Shown: positions 1 through 14,012, counted from the stretch's first letter. The stretch is 64,000 nucleotides of DNA from Trochalopteron elliotii (GCA_024734555.1 JANPWX010000543.1:166272-230271); one strand, 5' to 3'. Translations and numbers: made by a program. Notes: generated by a model not told the origin, from the letters alone.

Positions 1-189
1 ATTGTTTCCCTAGGAGGGACTTCTGCTTGATGTCCCTCTGGTCTGACCAATATGATTGAAGAAGTTTGTCTTCTTGTCACCAATCAAATTGGCCTGTGTA
101 AAATAGTATAAAAAAGAACCACATCCCAAAAATAATTTTCAGCCTTCTGAAGTCGAAGTTTTGTGTTGTTGTAGTGTACAACAGCATCA
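1..189 (+). mobile_element. LTR fragment (same family as 37100 and 39821), cut by window edge
   Basis: This sequence closely matches the 3' two thirds of the LTRs at 37100-37416 (inverted) and 39821-40123. It shares the CCTAGGAGGGACTT block, the paired CTGGTCTGACCAAT motif, a TATA-like AGTATAAAA and the terminal AACAGCATCA. Its start lies outside the window. It is an old endogenous-retrovirus LTR without coding sequence. Confidence 0.75.
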
Positions 190-2129
190 ACTTTCTCCAC
201 AGATCAAGGTGAGTGTGACCAGCCTGTATTTTCCTGGGCTCCTCCTTCTTGCCTGCTTGTGGAAGGGAGTGGGAAGAGCATGAGGATATTCTTGTCAAGA
301 AAAGAAAGCTGACAAGTGTGTGGCATCCACCCTGTGTTCCAAAGGAAGGAATGTCAGATCCAGCCATATCCTGAGCAACATTCCACTGGTGATTTGAGGA
401 CTTTAGTGCCATCTAAATAATCTACTTCAGTTTGAACTTCCCCAAAAGTGGCTATTTTTCCCTCCACAAGAACAAAAACATCTGACACAGGCATCCAGCA
501 GCCCTCAGGAAAACAAGGAACTTTACATGCTGATAAGAACACATTATGGTAGGGCAACATACAAACAAAAAAAAAAGTACCTAGGAAGTTAATTAATTAA
601 GAAAAGGTATCTTCCACCTAAAAAAAAAGCCTTTTTTGAAAGCAGATGGTCTGGAGTCTGAAATAAAATCAGACTTCCCCCAACTGCCTTCATCCCCCAT
701 TACTGGATTAATTTTCCTCAAAGCATTTGGATGTAACTGAACTCCAACCATTGAATCAGCTACAAAATAAACATGGTTTGTTGTCCTTAGGCTGAGCTGC
801 TGCATCTTGAAATAGTATTCCTGTCGAAGTTAAAGTCTATTCAGTGCAAGAATTATTAATAACTCCTTTTATTAACATTCCTTTGGCTGAACTGTTTGGG
901 GTCAGCTAAAAATGTTTTTTTTGGTAAGAAGATATCCTGGAAGAAGCAGTGTTCTGTCAGTTCAGGAGGCAAAAAGAGAGAAAACAAAGCAAAATGAATT
1001 ATCATCAGTTAGTGCTTTAATTGCTGCTATGAACAAGCCAGAATTACAGAATGTGACAAGTTTGGGGTTTGATTGGTTTTTTGGGGGGAGTTCGTTTTAC
1101 TTATAAGTCCACACCAAAAATATGTTCTAAGTAATTTTCTTAGATACCTGAATTAGCAGATGGTATCAGCTTAAATGATTCATTTCTTCAAATCCACTTG
1201 GAAATGTGCACACAATGTGTTGCTGCTGGGCAAATATACATTATCTGGAAGATGCAGCTATAACCAATGGCACAGCAATTTCTGCAACATTATTGATCAC
1301 CAGCAGAGATGACACTTCATGCACCAGGGTATGCAGAGTGAAGTGCTGCCCTGTTTTCTGTCTGCACCAGAACAATGCCACTCAGCATTATCTAACTGGG
1401 ATTATCACCTGACTGGCAGCAAGAAAGGCTGGTTAATTATTTTTATTCTAAAGCACATTAAAATGGGAAAAGGCACTGCATTAAGTCCTTCCAGTGGAAA
1501 GCCTTACTTCTTCATGGAAGAGCTTTCATCAGTATCAAGTTTCACCTTTCACATTACTCACTGCAAATCTCTCTCGCGTACCAGAACAACTTTGGCTTTT
1601 ACTGGTGAGCACCTAAAGCTTCATTCACTTCTTCAGGAGAGGAGTTACTCTCAAAACCAGTAGTTGGGACTTGCAGAAAACTCAATTAATTCTGAGGGGC
1701 TAATACTACTCCTGGGATTCAGCAGGTTCCCAATAACTTATGCGTGGAAAATAACAGAAGAGAGAGCAGCATCCTACTCACTTAAACACATCCCTGCAGC
1801 TGCACAGAAAGCAAGCAGCAAACCAAAAATTGCCTCTGAAATGCATTCACACTGACTGCAAACCCAACATTTCCAAGAAAGCCTTGATTAAGTCCTGGAG
1901 ACAAGCCAGATAGAAAATGAAGCACTTCTATGAAAATTATAGTCACTGATTCGTTTCTATTGGCTGTGAAGTTGTTTGTTTAAAAACGTTTCATTCCCAC
2001 CACACATTTCAAGTAAACAGGTACACAGAAAGATTTAGGACTTCATCCTTTCCCCTCTCTCCCTGTTTCCTTCCCACCTCCCTCAGTCCTTTAAGCTGCT
2101 CTCAGCAGCTTGCAAATGGTACCTCCTTC
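190..2129. other. Intergenic, no gene seen
   Basis: Unique A+T-rich sequence between an LTR and a CR1 fragment. Frames are short, with no recognisable domain. Confidence 0.6.
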
Positions 2130-2256
2130 TACCACTGAGGTCACCCCAAAACCTTCCCTTTTCCAGGCTGAACAATCCCAATTCCCTCAGCCTTTCCCCA
2201 CAGCAGGGCTGCTCCATCCCTCTGATCACCTTGGTGTCCCTGCTCTGGTTCAGCAC
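2130..2256 (-). mobile_element. CR1 LINE fragment
   Basis: Contains the CR1 3'-region signature (complement of the sense strand) CCAGGCTGAACAATCCCAAT followed by CTCAGCCTTTCC and GCTGCTCCATCCCTCTGATC. It lacks both element ends. Confidence 0.8.
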
Positions 2257-2689
2257 TGAACGCAGAGGGAAGTGGTGACTTGATCTGCCTGACCTCAGCA
2301 TTTCAGAAGGGTTTGATTTTTCTGCCTGGTGACTACACACTACGTCTGCTACATCAATGAGTTTATCATGGGGATTTTGTTTGCCTGCTTTTTGAGTAAA
2401 AGGGTGAAAACATTTTCTTGAGGAAGAAAAACCACTCAGCACAGCCTTCAAAAATGGGTAGTTTTAAGCCAATTCAACTTAATTCATAAGTCATTCTAAT
2501 TGATGATACAAGGAGTCTGTCTAAACAAGTACATGTTAGTGAAAAGGTAAAATGACCACAATGAATCACTTAACACAAGTGAAGTGGGGAAAGCATTCCT
2601 GGGATAGTTATTCCTCTTTCGTTAAAGCAAAGTGAGCCCAAGCCCCATGCTAGTACATACACGCTCTGCCAAGATCTCAGCCACCTTTA

Positions 2690-2945
2690 GAATCACAGAA
2701 TTGAACCACAGGATCACTTAATATTGGAAAAGATGTCCAAAATCACTGAGTACAACCTTTGAACAATCCCCATCTTGTCAACTAAAACGTTAAGTGCCAC
2801 ATCCAGTTGTTGCTTGCACACCTCCAGGGATGGACACTCCACCACTTCCTTGGGTAACCCCTTCCAGTGCTTGTCCACCCTTTCTGTGAAGAAATTCTTC
2901 CTGATGCCCAGCCTGAACCTCCCCTGGCACAGCTTGAAGTCATTA
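2690..2945 (-). mobile_element. CR1 LINE 3' fragment, older subfamily
   Basis: Begins with the complement of the CR1 terminal octamer (AGAATCACAGAATTG) and continues through TCCAGGGATGG and CTTCCTGATGCCCAGCCTGA to CCTGGCACAGCTTGA. It abuts a second CR1 copy of the same orientation. Confidence 0.85.
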
Positions 2946-2946
2946 G

Positions 2947-3595
2947 AACCACAGAATCACTGAATAACAGAATCATTCAGGTTGAAAATGACCTTGAGGG
3001 TCATGGAGGCCAACCTGTGACCAAACAGCACCGTTTCGTCCAGCCCAGAGTACTGAGTGCCCCATCCAGTCGTTCCCTGGACACCTCCAGGGATGAGGAT
3101 TCCACCTCCTCCCTGGGCAGCCTCTTCCAGTGCCTGACAGCCCTTTCTATGAGGAAATTCCTCCTGATGTCCAACCTGAACCTCCCCTGGCACAGCTTGA
3201 GGCCGTTTCCTCTCATCCTGTCCCTGTTCCCTGGGAGCAGAGCCCAACCCCCCCAGCTGTCCCCTCCTGTCAGGGAGTTGTGCAGAGCCACAAGGTCCCC
3301 CCTGAGCCTCCTTTTCTCCAGGCTGAGCCCCCACAGCTCCCTCAGCTGCTCCAAACCCTTCCCCAGCCGTGTTCCCTTCCCTGGACATGCTCCAGCCCCT
3401 CAATGTCCATCTTGTAGTGACGGGCCCAGATCTGGACATGGGATCTGAGGTGTGGCCCCAGCAGTGCCCAGCACAGGGGACAGTCCTGGCCCTGCTGCCA
3501 CCCCATGGCTGATCCAAGCCAGGTGCCATTGGCCTCTTGCTGGCTCCTGTTCAGCCACTGTCACCAGTCCCTGTCACAGGAGAATGCTGTGGGAG
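2947..3595 (-). mobile_element. CR1 LINE 3' fragment, longest in the window
   Basis: Starts with repeated AGAATCA octamers and extends past the usual truncation point, including CCCAGATCTGGACATGGGAT, AAGCCAGGTGCCATTGGCCT and GGAGAATGCTGTGGGAGACC, all recognisable CR1 3' sequence. The reading frames inside are decayed CR1, not host genes. The far end is approximate. Confidence 0.85.
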
Positions 3596-6500
3596 ACCCA
3601 CGTGAGACCCTGTTACCACCTAAAGGACTGGGCCTCACTTTCTGCCCAGCCTGTAGCTTTGGATACCCCAATCTTCTCCCACTCCCCCATTTCCTACCAG
3701 CACCACCAGTCTTCCAGCTCCATGGTGACTGTGTCCACAGGCTGATGGAGCTGAAAGCTGAGTTTTGAGTCAAGCTGAGGGAGCTGATGTGAGTCACAGC
3801 ACAGCTCCCAGAACACCCAAGTAGATTTGGGCCTGTTGGGAGCATTAGCTGAGCACAGGCAGAGGAGCTGCTCCTTTTGGCAGCACATCACACACAATTC
3901 AGTCAGGGTGAGCTGGCTGTGAAGCCACATTCCCAGGCAAACACTTCTTTTACCTCAGCTCCAACAGCTGCAGCCACAGAGCAAAATCCATGGAGCCAAC
4001 AGGTTGCAAAGCTCCCTTGGCCTAAGGACCAAGTTTTCATTTATCTTTGTACAGCCCCCAGAGCCAAAAGGCACCCCAGCTCAAGTGACATTCTGGAGCT
4101 AGCTCAGCTTTCAAACTTTAAACTGTTGCAATCACTTCTCCTAGATTCACACTGATCATGCCACATGGGAGTCCAGCTCTTGCTTCCCCACAGAAAACAG
4201 ACATATGTTTTATGAGCATTTTTCACTCCTAAGCATACCCTGTCCCCAATAACCAAGATCTTGGTTCTTTTCCCTCTGAACCCTATCAGGGCTTTCTGCC
4301 ATCTGCTATGTCTGTGACAGATGCTTGTATAACTGACAGATCAAGCTAAATATAAGATACCAACACCCCCGTATGCTCCAAACATTCCAAGTTTAGTACT
4401 CCTATTGTAAGTGAGGCCTAAATATAGCAAGGTAAACCAAAAACATCTTTTATGTTGAAGTATTCCTGAGACTGATGACACCTCAGCACAAGGCCTCCAA
4501 AGCTTAGCAGGGAAGGGAGGGGACAACATCTCCTGAGGGTGTTATTTGGAGATTTAAACCATCACTGCCAAGGCTGTAGCAAAGCCTTCCCCCACATGAG
4601 GATACTCTGCTCTGAAGCAGCACAGCTTAGTGTTTGCCACCATGGCTACAAACCCAGAGTGCCACAGAAGCTCCCTGATGGACACCAGCACCCTGCAGGC
4701 AACACCAGCCCAGCCCAGGAGGGGACTGACACATTTTTTACTCCTCATCTTGCTCAGGAGAGGAAAACTGCCTGCTTTTCCAGGGACCAACATGGGTAGA
4801 AAATCTGTCCTCTTTGCCCCCACCAATGCCACAAGGCTCCCATGTCTTAAGGGACACTGAAATCAAGGAGCAGGGGCCCTTTGCAGGCTGAAGAACACAG
4901 AGCAGCACGGGAACTGCTGTTTCTGGAGAGCTTTTCACCTTGAAATAACTCACAGCACTTCATGCACTGCCAGTAGCCACTGTTTCACCCACCCCAGAAA
5001 CCCAGGTACACACAGTGTAAGCTGACACACACACAGGCTACTGGGGGGAAAAACACTTTAAATGTGGAAGTAGAACACACCACTGAGCAAACAGCATCAG
5101 AGAGGAAGGAGAGGCACATTTAAATAAGGAAAAGCACAGTGCCCACACTGAACTTCAGCCAGCTACTCTGTCTTGAGAGATCTGTTGACCACAAGGAGCC
5201 AAAACCTTCTGGGTTTTTGTCTCAAAAACACATTGATAACACAAATATTACACTGTTGCACCACTGCAGTGGCCAGTTGCAGTCACAGTGCATCTGATGA
5301 ACCAGAGCTACAAATAATGTAACTTCTTCCTTCCAAGTTTCACTTAGGAGTCTCCTGGTCAGGCACTGTTTATGTGACAATACAAATTGTTTTGTGAATT
5401 AAAGTGCAGCCTAAACTTCTCACACTGTTTGTGAAGTCCTGCTTACTGCAAACAAACCTGTCTCTTCTGACTTTGCATTTAATTTCCACTGAAAACAGCG
5501 ACTGAGCTTTGGGTGACTTCAGAGCAGAGCCCAAAGGGTTGAACACCTCTCTCCAACAACAGAGAGCTGGCTAAAAACCTAAATGCTGTGCACCATCAAC
5601 AAGAAAATCTTCCCTCAACTACCAGTTCCTAAAACATAAAGAACAATGTGACTGAGTGAAGCAGGAAGGACATTGTGCCTATAAACATAAGAGTTCTATC
5701 TCTTCTGATGGGTCCCCCTTCTGTATTTTGACATAAGTTAACAAGCACAAAGTCATCCATACTCCATTTCTAGAAGTATCATGTGCTCAAAACAGCCAAA
5801 TCTAGTGACAGCACAAATCCAAAATCCACCCAGGAGAGCAAAAGACAAGACTAGGCTCGAGCATACCTACAATACAAGTCAGACTGAGCCTGGTGCCTCC
5901 AGCCAGAGCTGACAGGGAGCTTAGTCTGTGTTATCAGTCTGTGTTAGGTGTGTTGTGGTAATCAGGTAAATTAAGTCCCATTAGTGCCCTCAGGATCATG
6001 ACACCAAGAGCAGGGGGGCAGCTGCAAACTGTAAATGAAGACACAGAGAATTTGCCACCTAAGTGGACAGAATTCCTGCCTCATGCTCACACTTCCCAAC
6101 CTTCAGAGGGCTGAGAGCCATGGAATACAAGCCCTGGGCTGAAGCAGTTGGCACAAGCAAGGCACAGCCTCTCTCCCCAGCATGACTGGATGATGCACAG
6201 ACCTGAAGTCCTCAGCATTCCCCTGTCCCTGGCAGATCCCACAGTGTGACCTTTCTCCTGCTTCATTCCTGGCACAGGAAGGACAGGAAAGGTGATTTCT
6301 GAGCTCCAGCCTGCAGCTCTCAGAACAATCTGTGATATCCTGCTCCATCCCCTGTCCCTTTTTACTCATGTAGCACCTATTCTCAACACAGAAGTAGTGG
6401 CTGGAATTGAGGGAGTTTGGGCTGGGATAATTCTCTTCACAGGAGCTAGTATGGGGCTCTGTCTTGGATTTTTGCTGGAAACAGTGTGGATAACACTGGC

Positions 6501-6907
6501 ATGAGTTTAGTTCTTGCTGAGCAGGGCTTGCACAGGACAAAGGTCTTCTCTGCTTCTCACCAGTCAGGGAGCTGGGAGTGCACCAGGATTTGGGAAGGGA
6601 CACAGCTGGGATAGCTGATCCCCACTGACCAAAGGGACTTCTCACACCACAGCACACATGAGGAGGAGGAGGAGGAGGAAGTGGGGATGTTGGCAGCGAT
6701 GGTGTTTGTTTTCCCAAGCCAGTGTTACAAGTGATGGAGCCCTGCTTTCCTGCAGGGAGCTGAACCATGGGCAGTGGTGAATGAATTCCATGTTTTGCTT
6801 TGCTTGCAGCCCACGAGTTTTCTCACTTTCACCTTCCAATTCTCTCTCTCATTGCACTGGCAGGGCAGTGAGTGGCTGTGTGGGGCTCAGCTGCCAGCTG
6901 AGGCTAA
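3596..6907. other. Intergenic, no gene seen
   Basis: Unique sequence. A 221-codon frame on the minus strand at 6103-6768 shows no domain and spans the AGG microsatellite, so it is not called a gene. Confidence 0.6.
6659..6680. repeat. (AGG)n microsatellite
   Basis: Six or seven AGG triplets. The polyproline-like run on the minus strand comes from this repeat. Confidence 0.8.
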
Positions 6908-7150
6908 ACCATGACAAAAAGGTCATTTAGACCAACCTCCTGCTCAGAGCAGCACCACCATCAATGCTAGACCAGGTCACCTGCAGCTTCATCCAGCCAA
7001 ATCCTGGACATTTCAAAGGCTGGAGTTGCCCCCAACAGCTCTCTCCAGATGACTCATTCCACTGCTGAACTACCCACATGGTGACTTTTATCATTTTCTC
7101 ATGTTCATTCTGAACCCCAGTAATCTCACTGGGGACCTCACACGGGGATT
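6908..7150 (-). mobile_element. Old diverged CR1 fragment
   Basis: Weak but ordered similarity to the CR1 3' region: an AGACCAACCTCCTGCTCAGAG block, then TCCAGCCAAATCCTGGA, CATTCCACTGCTG and TCATTCTGAACCCCAG. The terminal octamers are lost. Confidence 0.55.
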
Positions 7151-10100
7151 TCTCTCCTATTTAATGTCTTTCCCCTTTCAGATAAAACTCCCAGCCTTAT
7201 CCACTGGACTCCCACACTAACACATGCTGCCTTGCCCTTACATTTTCAAAGGTTTATATAGGACATACAGCTGTAAAGCTCCTGTTAAATATGACCTAAT
7301 TTAGTTCCAAGTTTAGCATTACCAGGACATTATCAGGGGTGGGAATTTCACGGGCTTCTGACTGTGCAGCCATGTGATTTTATGAAATAGCATCCAAGTG
7401 CAACATTTTCAGTAAGGCAATCCAGAGGAGGATATTTACAGGGGATCACTGTTTTCTAGGGTTTCTAGGGTCCTGAAAGTTACCAAGCATCATTTGGCTG
7501 TCTCACACCAACACAAATTTGTGATTCTATTTCAGGCCTGCCTGAATCACAGAATGCCCATGGAGCTGTCAGACACCTCGTGCATTATTTCAAAAGCATC
7601 ACAGAAAGACCATGAAAAAGGTCAAGAGATCTGAGTCCCAGGAGCACCAAGTGCAATGCCAGCCCTTCCAAATATGAAAGAAGCAAGCTGGGCAAATCCT
7701 GCCTCTACATTCTCAATGGAAGACAAAAAAATCAAAGGCAGCCTGAAAATTGTGAGGCTCTGACTGCCTTTGGTCACACTGTGCAGCTGCCTTTGAAGCC
7801 AGCAGGACCACAGGAGAAAACACCTCTGAGATGTTGCAGTGGTTCTTGAAGCATTGTTTTGCTTTAGAGGGAAAAAACCAAAGCCCTGGAACCATAAAAT
7901 CCATGTTGAGTTGTGCATTCTGACAGAAGAATAAAAGAAATGGGCATAAGGATGAAGGAGATGCAGTGTAGGCAATGCTCAGCACAGCACTTAAAAATTA
8001 CGCTTGAAATATAATTTGGACATAATAAATGGAATTGTATCAGACACCACCAACACCTTGGAGGTGATAAGAGCTCCTTAATTACATCTGTGTAAAACCC
8101 CTGGATTTCAAAGGAGGGAAGCAAGAGAAATCAGAATGGAAAGGAGAAGCCTGGAAAACCCTGAGAGTAATGACAAAATCAGATTCTCCGTAGACAGGAC
8201 ATCAATGCTAAAGGAGAGCCACACTTTTCAGAACAATCTGGCATAATCAGACATTGAAAAACTGGATGAACTCTGTTACATGACATGGCCAAGCTGCCTA
8301 AATCCTCTGTAGGGTTTCTCCATGTGGAGAAATGAGAGAGTGGCCAGAGAGCCCCACTCTGTCAGGGAGCTACAGAAACAGTTTTACAGCCACATCACAA
8401 ATTAAGTGCCCCAAAGTCAGTGAACTAATTTAAGCTAAAGCTCCTCTGCAGACATAAGGCCCATGTCTAAACAGTGCCTTAAATAGCACACAGTATGGAT
8501 TCTCCAGCTGGCCCCATGTAGAGAAACTGCACAGGGAGAGAGAGACACCATGCCTCAAATTATTGCACTGATTTCTGGGATCATCTCTATTGCAAGCGTA
8601 GAAGGAACCTGGAACAATTCCATTCGAGTGTGACAAAAAGGACTTCAAGGGCTCTGTTCATGAAGAAATTATTTCTGCCCTGATTTTACTCCCCCTTTTG
8701 CTTTCAGAGATCTGCCCAGTCTTTCCCAGACAAAATGTTACATAGAGTCGAGGTAAAAAAGCCAAGGGGAGTGACAGACACCTACCATGGACTTGGGGAG
8801 AACCAAGGAGAAGAGAGGGGAATGAACTGTCACTACAGAGAAAAGCCACAGCAAAAAGAAAATGTAAGATGTCACATTCTCCATTGATTAAACTCTTTCT
8901 GATGATGTTTGGATGGCAACATGGATTGCTGAGGATTTTTGCCTCTCGTATAAAACTCAGAACTCAAAGGTCACATGCTCAAAGGACTAGATTTTGATCC
9001 TTCAGGTGTATTAATCAAGAGTTACTCTGAGATAAGATTAAAATGCTCTCTATAATGGGCAAGCAGGAATTCATTGAGCAGTGAATTTCTTTAGGCCTAA
9101 TCACTATGCTGATGGGATTCCCATTACTAGAAACTTATGGTTACAATCCATGTAAGCCCTGAAAAGGATCAAAACATTAATAATTTTGTCTGGCTGAAAA
9201 TTATCCATCAAAGCCTCGTTCAGCCAAAAAAAAAAAATGGGATAAAAATTGAGTTATCTTGTCTATAAAACATTGATGTTCAGAGAGTCTCTAAAGACTC
9301 TGGGATTTCTGTTGACCCCCCAGTGAGTTCTGTTCTCTCTACATGACAAGTTCTGCTCTCTCCCCCACAGCAAGCAGAGAAAGATGTAACTGAACTGGAG
9401 CTGTGGGAGGTGGTACCCTCTGGAAAAACTGAGCCTGTGCTGCAGCAGCTCTACACAACTCCCTTTTTGGCAGGAAAACAGTCAGTTTCACAGGTAATGA
9501 TTTAATAAATCACGGAGCTTACCGGAATGAAGTCTGCTAAATGTGTGAGCAGTTTTTTCAGTTCCCTTTTGCCCCCCAAAAACAAAAAAGTATTTGTCTA
9601 TAGACTAGATGACAAAGTATTTTTTTGCTTGGGGATTTTTTTTTCCTTCTTTTTGGACAGCCAAATGTTTTCTTCTGCCAACAAGAGAACTCTTGGATGT
9701 GTTGCTGAAAAATTACGGAGCAAAGAGAAAGCTTCTACTTCAAATCATGCTTTTGCATGTTTGAAAAATCTTTTCAGCTAGCTTGTTCTAGCTGAGAGAT
9801 TTTTATATTGTTGAAAGTAATTAAACTGAGGAAAGTGAAAGTTCCTCTCTCTTCTACTTCAGCTGGTGCTTCATGAAAACATCACTATTTCCAGAATATT
9901 CTTTAGGCCAAAGTTTCATGTCTCTTCCATCTGACAAGCAGGGAAGCAAGCTCTATTCTGTGACACACCTGCTTTGTGTGACTCCAGACCTCTTTGTTTT
10001 CCCTCTTACCCCAAAACTTCTGCAACTGGACAAAACCCAACACCCCTCCTTCCACTCCTCAGGAAATCAGACTTCAGGTCAGAAGGTTCCCTAAAACAGA

Positions 10101-11513
10101 ATATTCTAAGCATCCTTTTATTTATTTTTTCCCCCGATTCTGCAGAAACTGCTAGTGCCAGATGAAGACCCCCAGCCTATAACTTTGTCCATTCTCTTTT
10201 TCATAGACAATGATTGACCAGAATGGGGATATGAGTGATTTATAACAGTGCTTTCCAGCCCAGAATTTGTCCTTTGTGCCTGGATTGTTACAGTGGCAGC
10301 ATCTGTTTCACGCTGCCATCAAATCACAGTGATGTTTCCACTCTCTCCTCAGGCTATGATGAATGCAATTTTCCAATGTTTGCCTGAATCCCACACAGCA
10401 CTAATCAGCAATTATCAAAAGCAGCAAACACAAATAATTAAGATATTTCCACGGCATGCAGGCACAGTCTTCTCTGGGATCTGTGCCTCACACTGCCATG
10501 GCTGGAAATGTTGTCTAAACCACCCAGGAGAAAGGGAAAGCAGCTTCATCTCCATGTCTTGACCCCAACTCAAGCCAAACAGTGTGGATGAGGCATCCAA
10601 GTGATTTTCTGTTTTCAGAGGAAACAAGGGCCTGAAAAGTGACACCCTCTGTTCCAAAATCATCCCTGTAAACATGGGGAAGCCCAACCAGGTGATGTAA
10701 TAGCATTGAGTACCTTTAGTATCTGACATGATTATAGGTGCTGTGGCAGACCAACCAGTGCCCTTCATCCCCTCACTCCCAATTCCTCCCAAATACAGCC
10801 CAAACCCAAGAGATTTCCATCTCCCTTGTATTGACACGTTGTTTCTCAGTCACATCTCCCTGTTTGCCCCAGTCTGGGCTCCCCAGCCAGCCCCCATTTC
10901 TGTACTGCACTGCAGCCAGGGGCTCCTACCAAACTTTGACGTGGATGATTTATTTTTGCTAATGTGTAATATTTTGAGGGATACTAAATAAGCACGCTTA
11001 CATATTCAAGTGTACTTATCTCCAATTCCCAGGAATAATCAGTGGATCTGTGTGAGCATGCTGAATGGGTGGGAATGCTTGCTGAAAAGCCTACACGCCC
11101 AGCTCCCCTCTCCTCTCTTCAGCTTATTTTTGCTGCTGAAATCACCATTCCAATTTAGAGCTGCTGTAAAGTGGAAGAGCTAAGAGGAAATCAGTGGACC
11201 TACAGCAGTTCCCATGACCCACGATCTTTTAATCATACCCCATTATAAACCAAGCAGGTTTGATTTGACAACTGGTCTAGCAAAAGTCCAGACCAGAGAA
11301 CATCTCTTCCCGAAAGGTGCATCTTATTTAAATCTCTGCTTTGATCTTTATGTGTGTAATTCTGCACAGAACTGACACCATTCAAGTGAATTGAATCAGC
11401 AGCAGCTCAAACAGGTGTCCTCCACATGAATAATTCCTTAAGGGACAAAAAACATGAAAGACTTTGCCTCCAGGTTCTGCACTTTGGTTCCTGCCTTGAC
11501 CAAGGCCTTTTAA
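7151..11513. other. Intergenic, nothing recognised
   Basis: Unique A+T-rich sequence with only short frames; no repeats or RNA genes recognised. Confidence 0.6.
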
Positions 11514-11517
11514 TGAA

Positions 11518-11548
<31 letters not shown>

Positions 11549-11688
11549 GGAAGAAAAAGAGAGAGAGAGAGAGAGAGAAAGAAAAAGAAAAAGAGAGAGA
11601 AAGAGAGAGAGAGAGGGAAAGAGAAAGAAGGAGAAAGAGAGAGAGAAAAAAGAGAGAAAAAGAGAGGAAAAAAAGAGAAATAGAGAGC
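11514..11688. repeat. GA-rich polypurine simple repeat
   Basis: About 175 bases almost entirely of A and G on the plus strand, mixing GA, GAAA and AAAGAG units. The basic-rich or Leu/Phe/Ser-rich frames over it are simple-sequence artefacts. Confidence 0.97.
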
Positions 11689-12051
11689 ATCTTGTGTATT
11701 TATATATAGATATCAAGGGTATTTCTCATTTCTATTACTACCTGTTCAACTTTTGAAAGAAATGCTGACCATCACCTTTTAGGTTTTAAAGCAAACTCTA
11801 CGTACCAGAAACCAGGCTGCACAGGAGAATATATCTATAAGGTGATTTAGATGAGCATACATATAAATTCTCCAGGGTTTCTGTGCCCTCTGCAGCATCC
11901 AGTGCTAGAGGATAGCCAACAGGACTGCCAATCACACAGCCTGGGACAAACTCTAAGCTCCTTATCTGGCATGGATGGGCTTCCAAATGCCTCTGTCTGG
12001 ATTCACAGTTCCTTGTGATCACACTGCCCCACTTGTGATCACACATCCCAC

Positions 12052-12496
12052 AGAGATGATCAAAGGACTGGGAACATCTACCATATGCTCCAGGAGAGGC
12101 TGGGAGAGCTGGGACTTTTCCTGGAGAAGGGAAGACTCAGGAAGGTCCCAGCATTGTGGATAAATCTCTGATGGGGCAGGGTGGAAAGAAGACAGAGCCA
12201 GACTCTTGTCAGCAGTACCCAGTGACAGGCCAAGAGTCAATGTGCATGAACTGAACAACAAGGAATTTCACAGAAACGTAAGAAAAAACACTGGTTTTGA
12301 GTGTGGGGGTGGTTGAACAGTGGAACACATTACTCAGAGAGGTTGTGACATCTCCATCCTTGGAGCTATTTAAAACATCACTGCACATGGTTCTTTGCAG
12401 CTGGCTCCAGGAGACCCTGCTTGGGGCACAGAGGTTGGACTAGAAAATCACCAGAGATTTCCTCTACACTCAGCATTTCTGTGATTCTGTGCTACT
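12052..12496 (+). mobile_element. CR1 LINE 3' end, diverged
   Basis: Sense orientation: GAGATGATCAAAGGACTGGG, the GAGAGGCTGGGAGAGCTGGG block, then GTTGGACTAGAAAATCACCAG and terminal TTTCTGTGATTCTGTG octamers. Several internal indels mark it as an older copy. Confidence 0.8.
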
Positions 12497-13982
12497 TCTG
12501 AGCAAGAAAATAACAATTTTCAATATCTGGCCCAACACAAATGAAAACATCACCTGACAACTACAGTTATTTGTTAAAGAGTGCAAAGATGAAGTATTTA
12601 AAGATACCATCCATTCTGAAATTGGGAACACAAGGAATGATGAGGGAAAGGGTAGGGAGGAAGGCAAGGGGACAGGAGGGCAAGGACCAGGATGCCCTGC
12701 ACTTTAAGTACTCTTTAAATTGTAACATATTTCACTCTCCTAAGAGGAGAAAAGTGACTCCATGAGCCACAGACCAGGATGTCCATGTGGCCCAGGGCTG
12801 CAGGACAAGCACCACATTCCTTGGAGAATGGGAGCACTGGGAGAGGTCTCCAACTTACCCCTCATGGTGATTCTGCTCCAAAGGCTGAAGTTCAGGCAGC
12901 CACACAGACCCCAAAGAATTCCTGTGTGCCCTGGAGTCCAGGACACCAAGAATTCCCTCTGCCTCTATGCCCAGGGACTTTGCAGAGTCAGGTAGTGATG
13001 GAGGCAGTGTTGGTACTCAGATTTTCTCAGAGCAAATTGTCGTGTGTGTTGGATAGTGAATTTTTAGATGTGGTTTTTTTTTTTTTAATGTAGCTATTTA
13101 TCCTGAAGGCTGGGAAGGCTCAAATAATTACTTGGAAGGCTGGAACTTGCTCACAGTATCAATGGATTATGATGTTCCTTCACCATATTTATGGGCAGAG
13201 AGACATTCACCAAACCCATTTCCTAGCAGACCCATAAACTTGCTGCTTCTGCTGAGCTTCACATCATGTGACTCAACAGAAACTGTAAGAGAAAGAGTGC
13301 AGCAAAGGGTGAATCAGTCTTCTATTCATGCAATAAAAAATATTGCCTGGAAAAGTTCAAACAAATGGAAATAGCAAGACCTTTTTATGTCTCAGTTTCC
13401 CCATCAGTCACAATCTCATCTTCCACAGAGATGCTGCTCACACAGGTTGTAAACAAAATGAGTCAGAGAGCTTTTCTCCCATTTATCCACAAAACACCTG
13501 CCTCACGCCAGATGTTACTGAATGGAAATAATCAGGGAGGGCTTTGTTTTAAACACTAATCACCAAGATTATATTAAAAAAAAAAAGTAAAAATGCTTGG
13601 TTTTAGTCATGTTTTTGGTGTAGTCACACTCTGGGACCAAGGGCTCCATTTTACTTGGTGCTTTACACCAGCAGTTCCTGTCTTGATTGGGTGACAAAGC
13701 ACGGGAATTTCATCTGGACTGACCACACAACATCATTCAAGCAACAGCACCTACTGCCTTCCCACATGTCATTGTTAATGTAATTCCTGCTCAGTAACAT
13801 ATTAAGAGGTGCTGAACTCCACAGGAATTTAGGGCACTTGGAAAGATCAGCTGGGAAATGCACGGGGACTCACAGACAAATGCCCTCAATTGCTCCCTGC
13901 TGCCATAAGCAGCTTTTGTACTACAATTTCATGGCTTTTTCATGCTCATTCACTTCACACTGGTAATCTCACTTCCCCAGCA

Positions 13983-14012
13983 CCCAGCCCATTTAAACCC
14001 AGCCCATTTAAA
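13983..14012. repeat. 15-bp tandem duplication
   Basis: CCCAGCCCATTTAAA is present twice head to tail, just before the CR1 copy at 14100. Confidence 0.85.

Noticed and set aside
2867..3529. Frames of about 190 codons on both strands
   Set aside because: They lie wholly within adjoining CR1 fragments.
6103..6768. 221-codon minus-strand open frame
   Set aside because: Contains a polyproline run from the AGG microsatellite and resembles no known protein family; probably chance.
11382..11716. Ser/Leu/Phe-rich and Arg/Lys/Glu-rich open frames
   Set aside because: Translations of the polypurine simple repeat.
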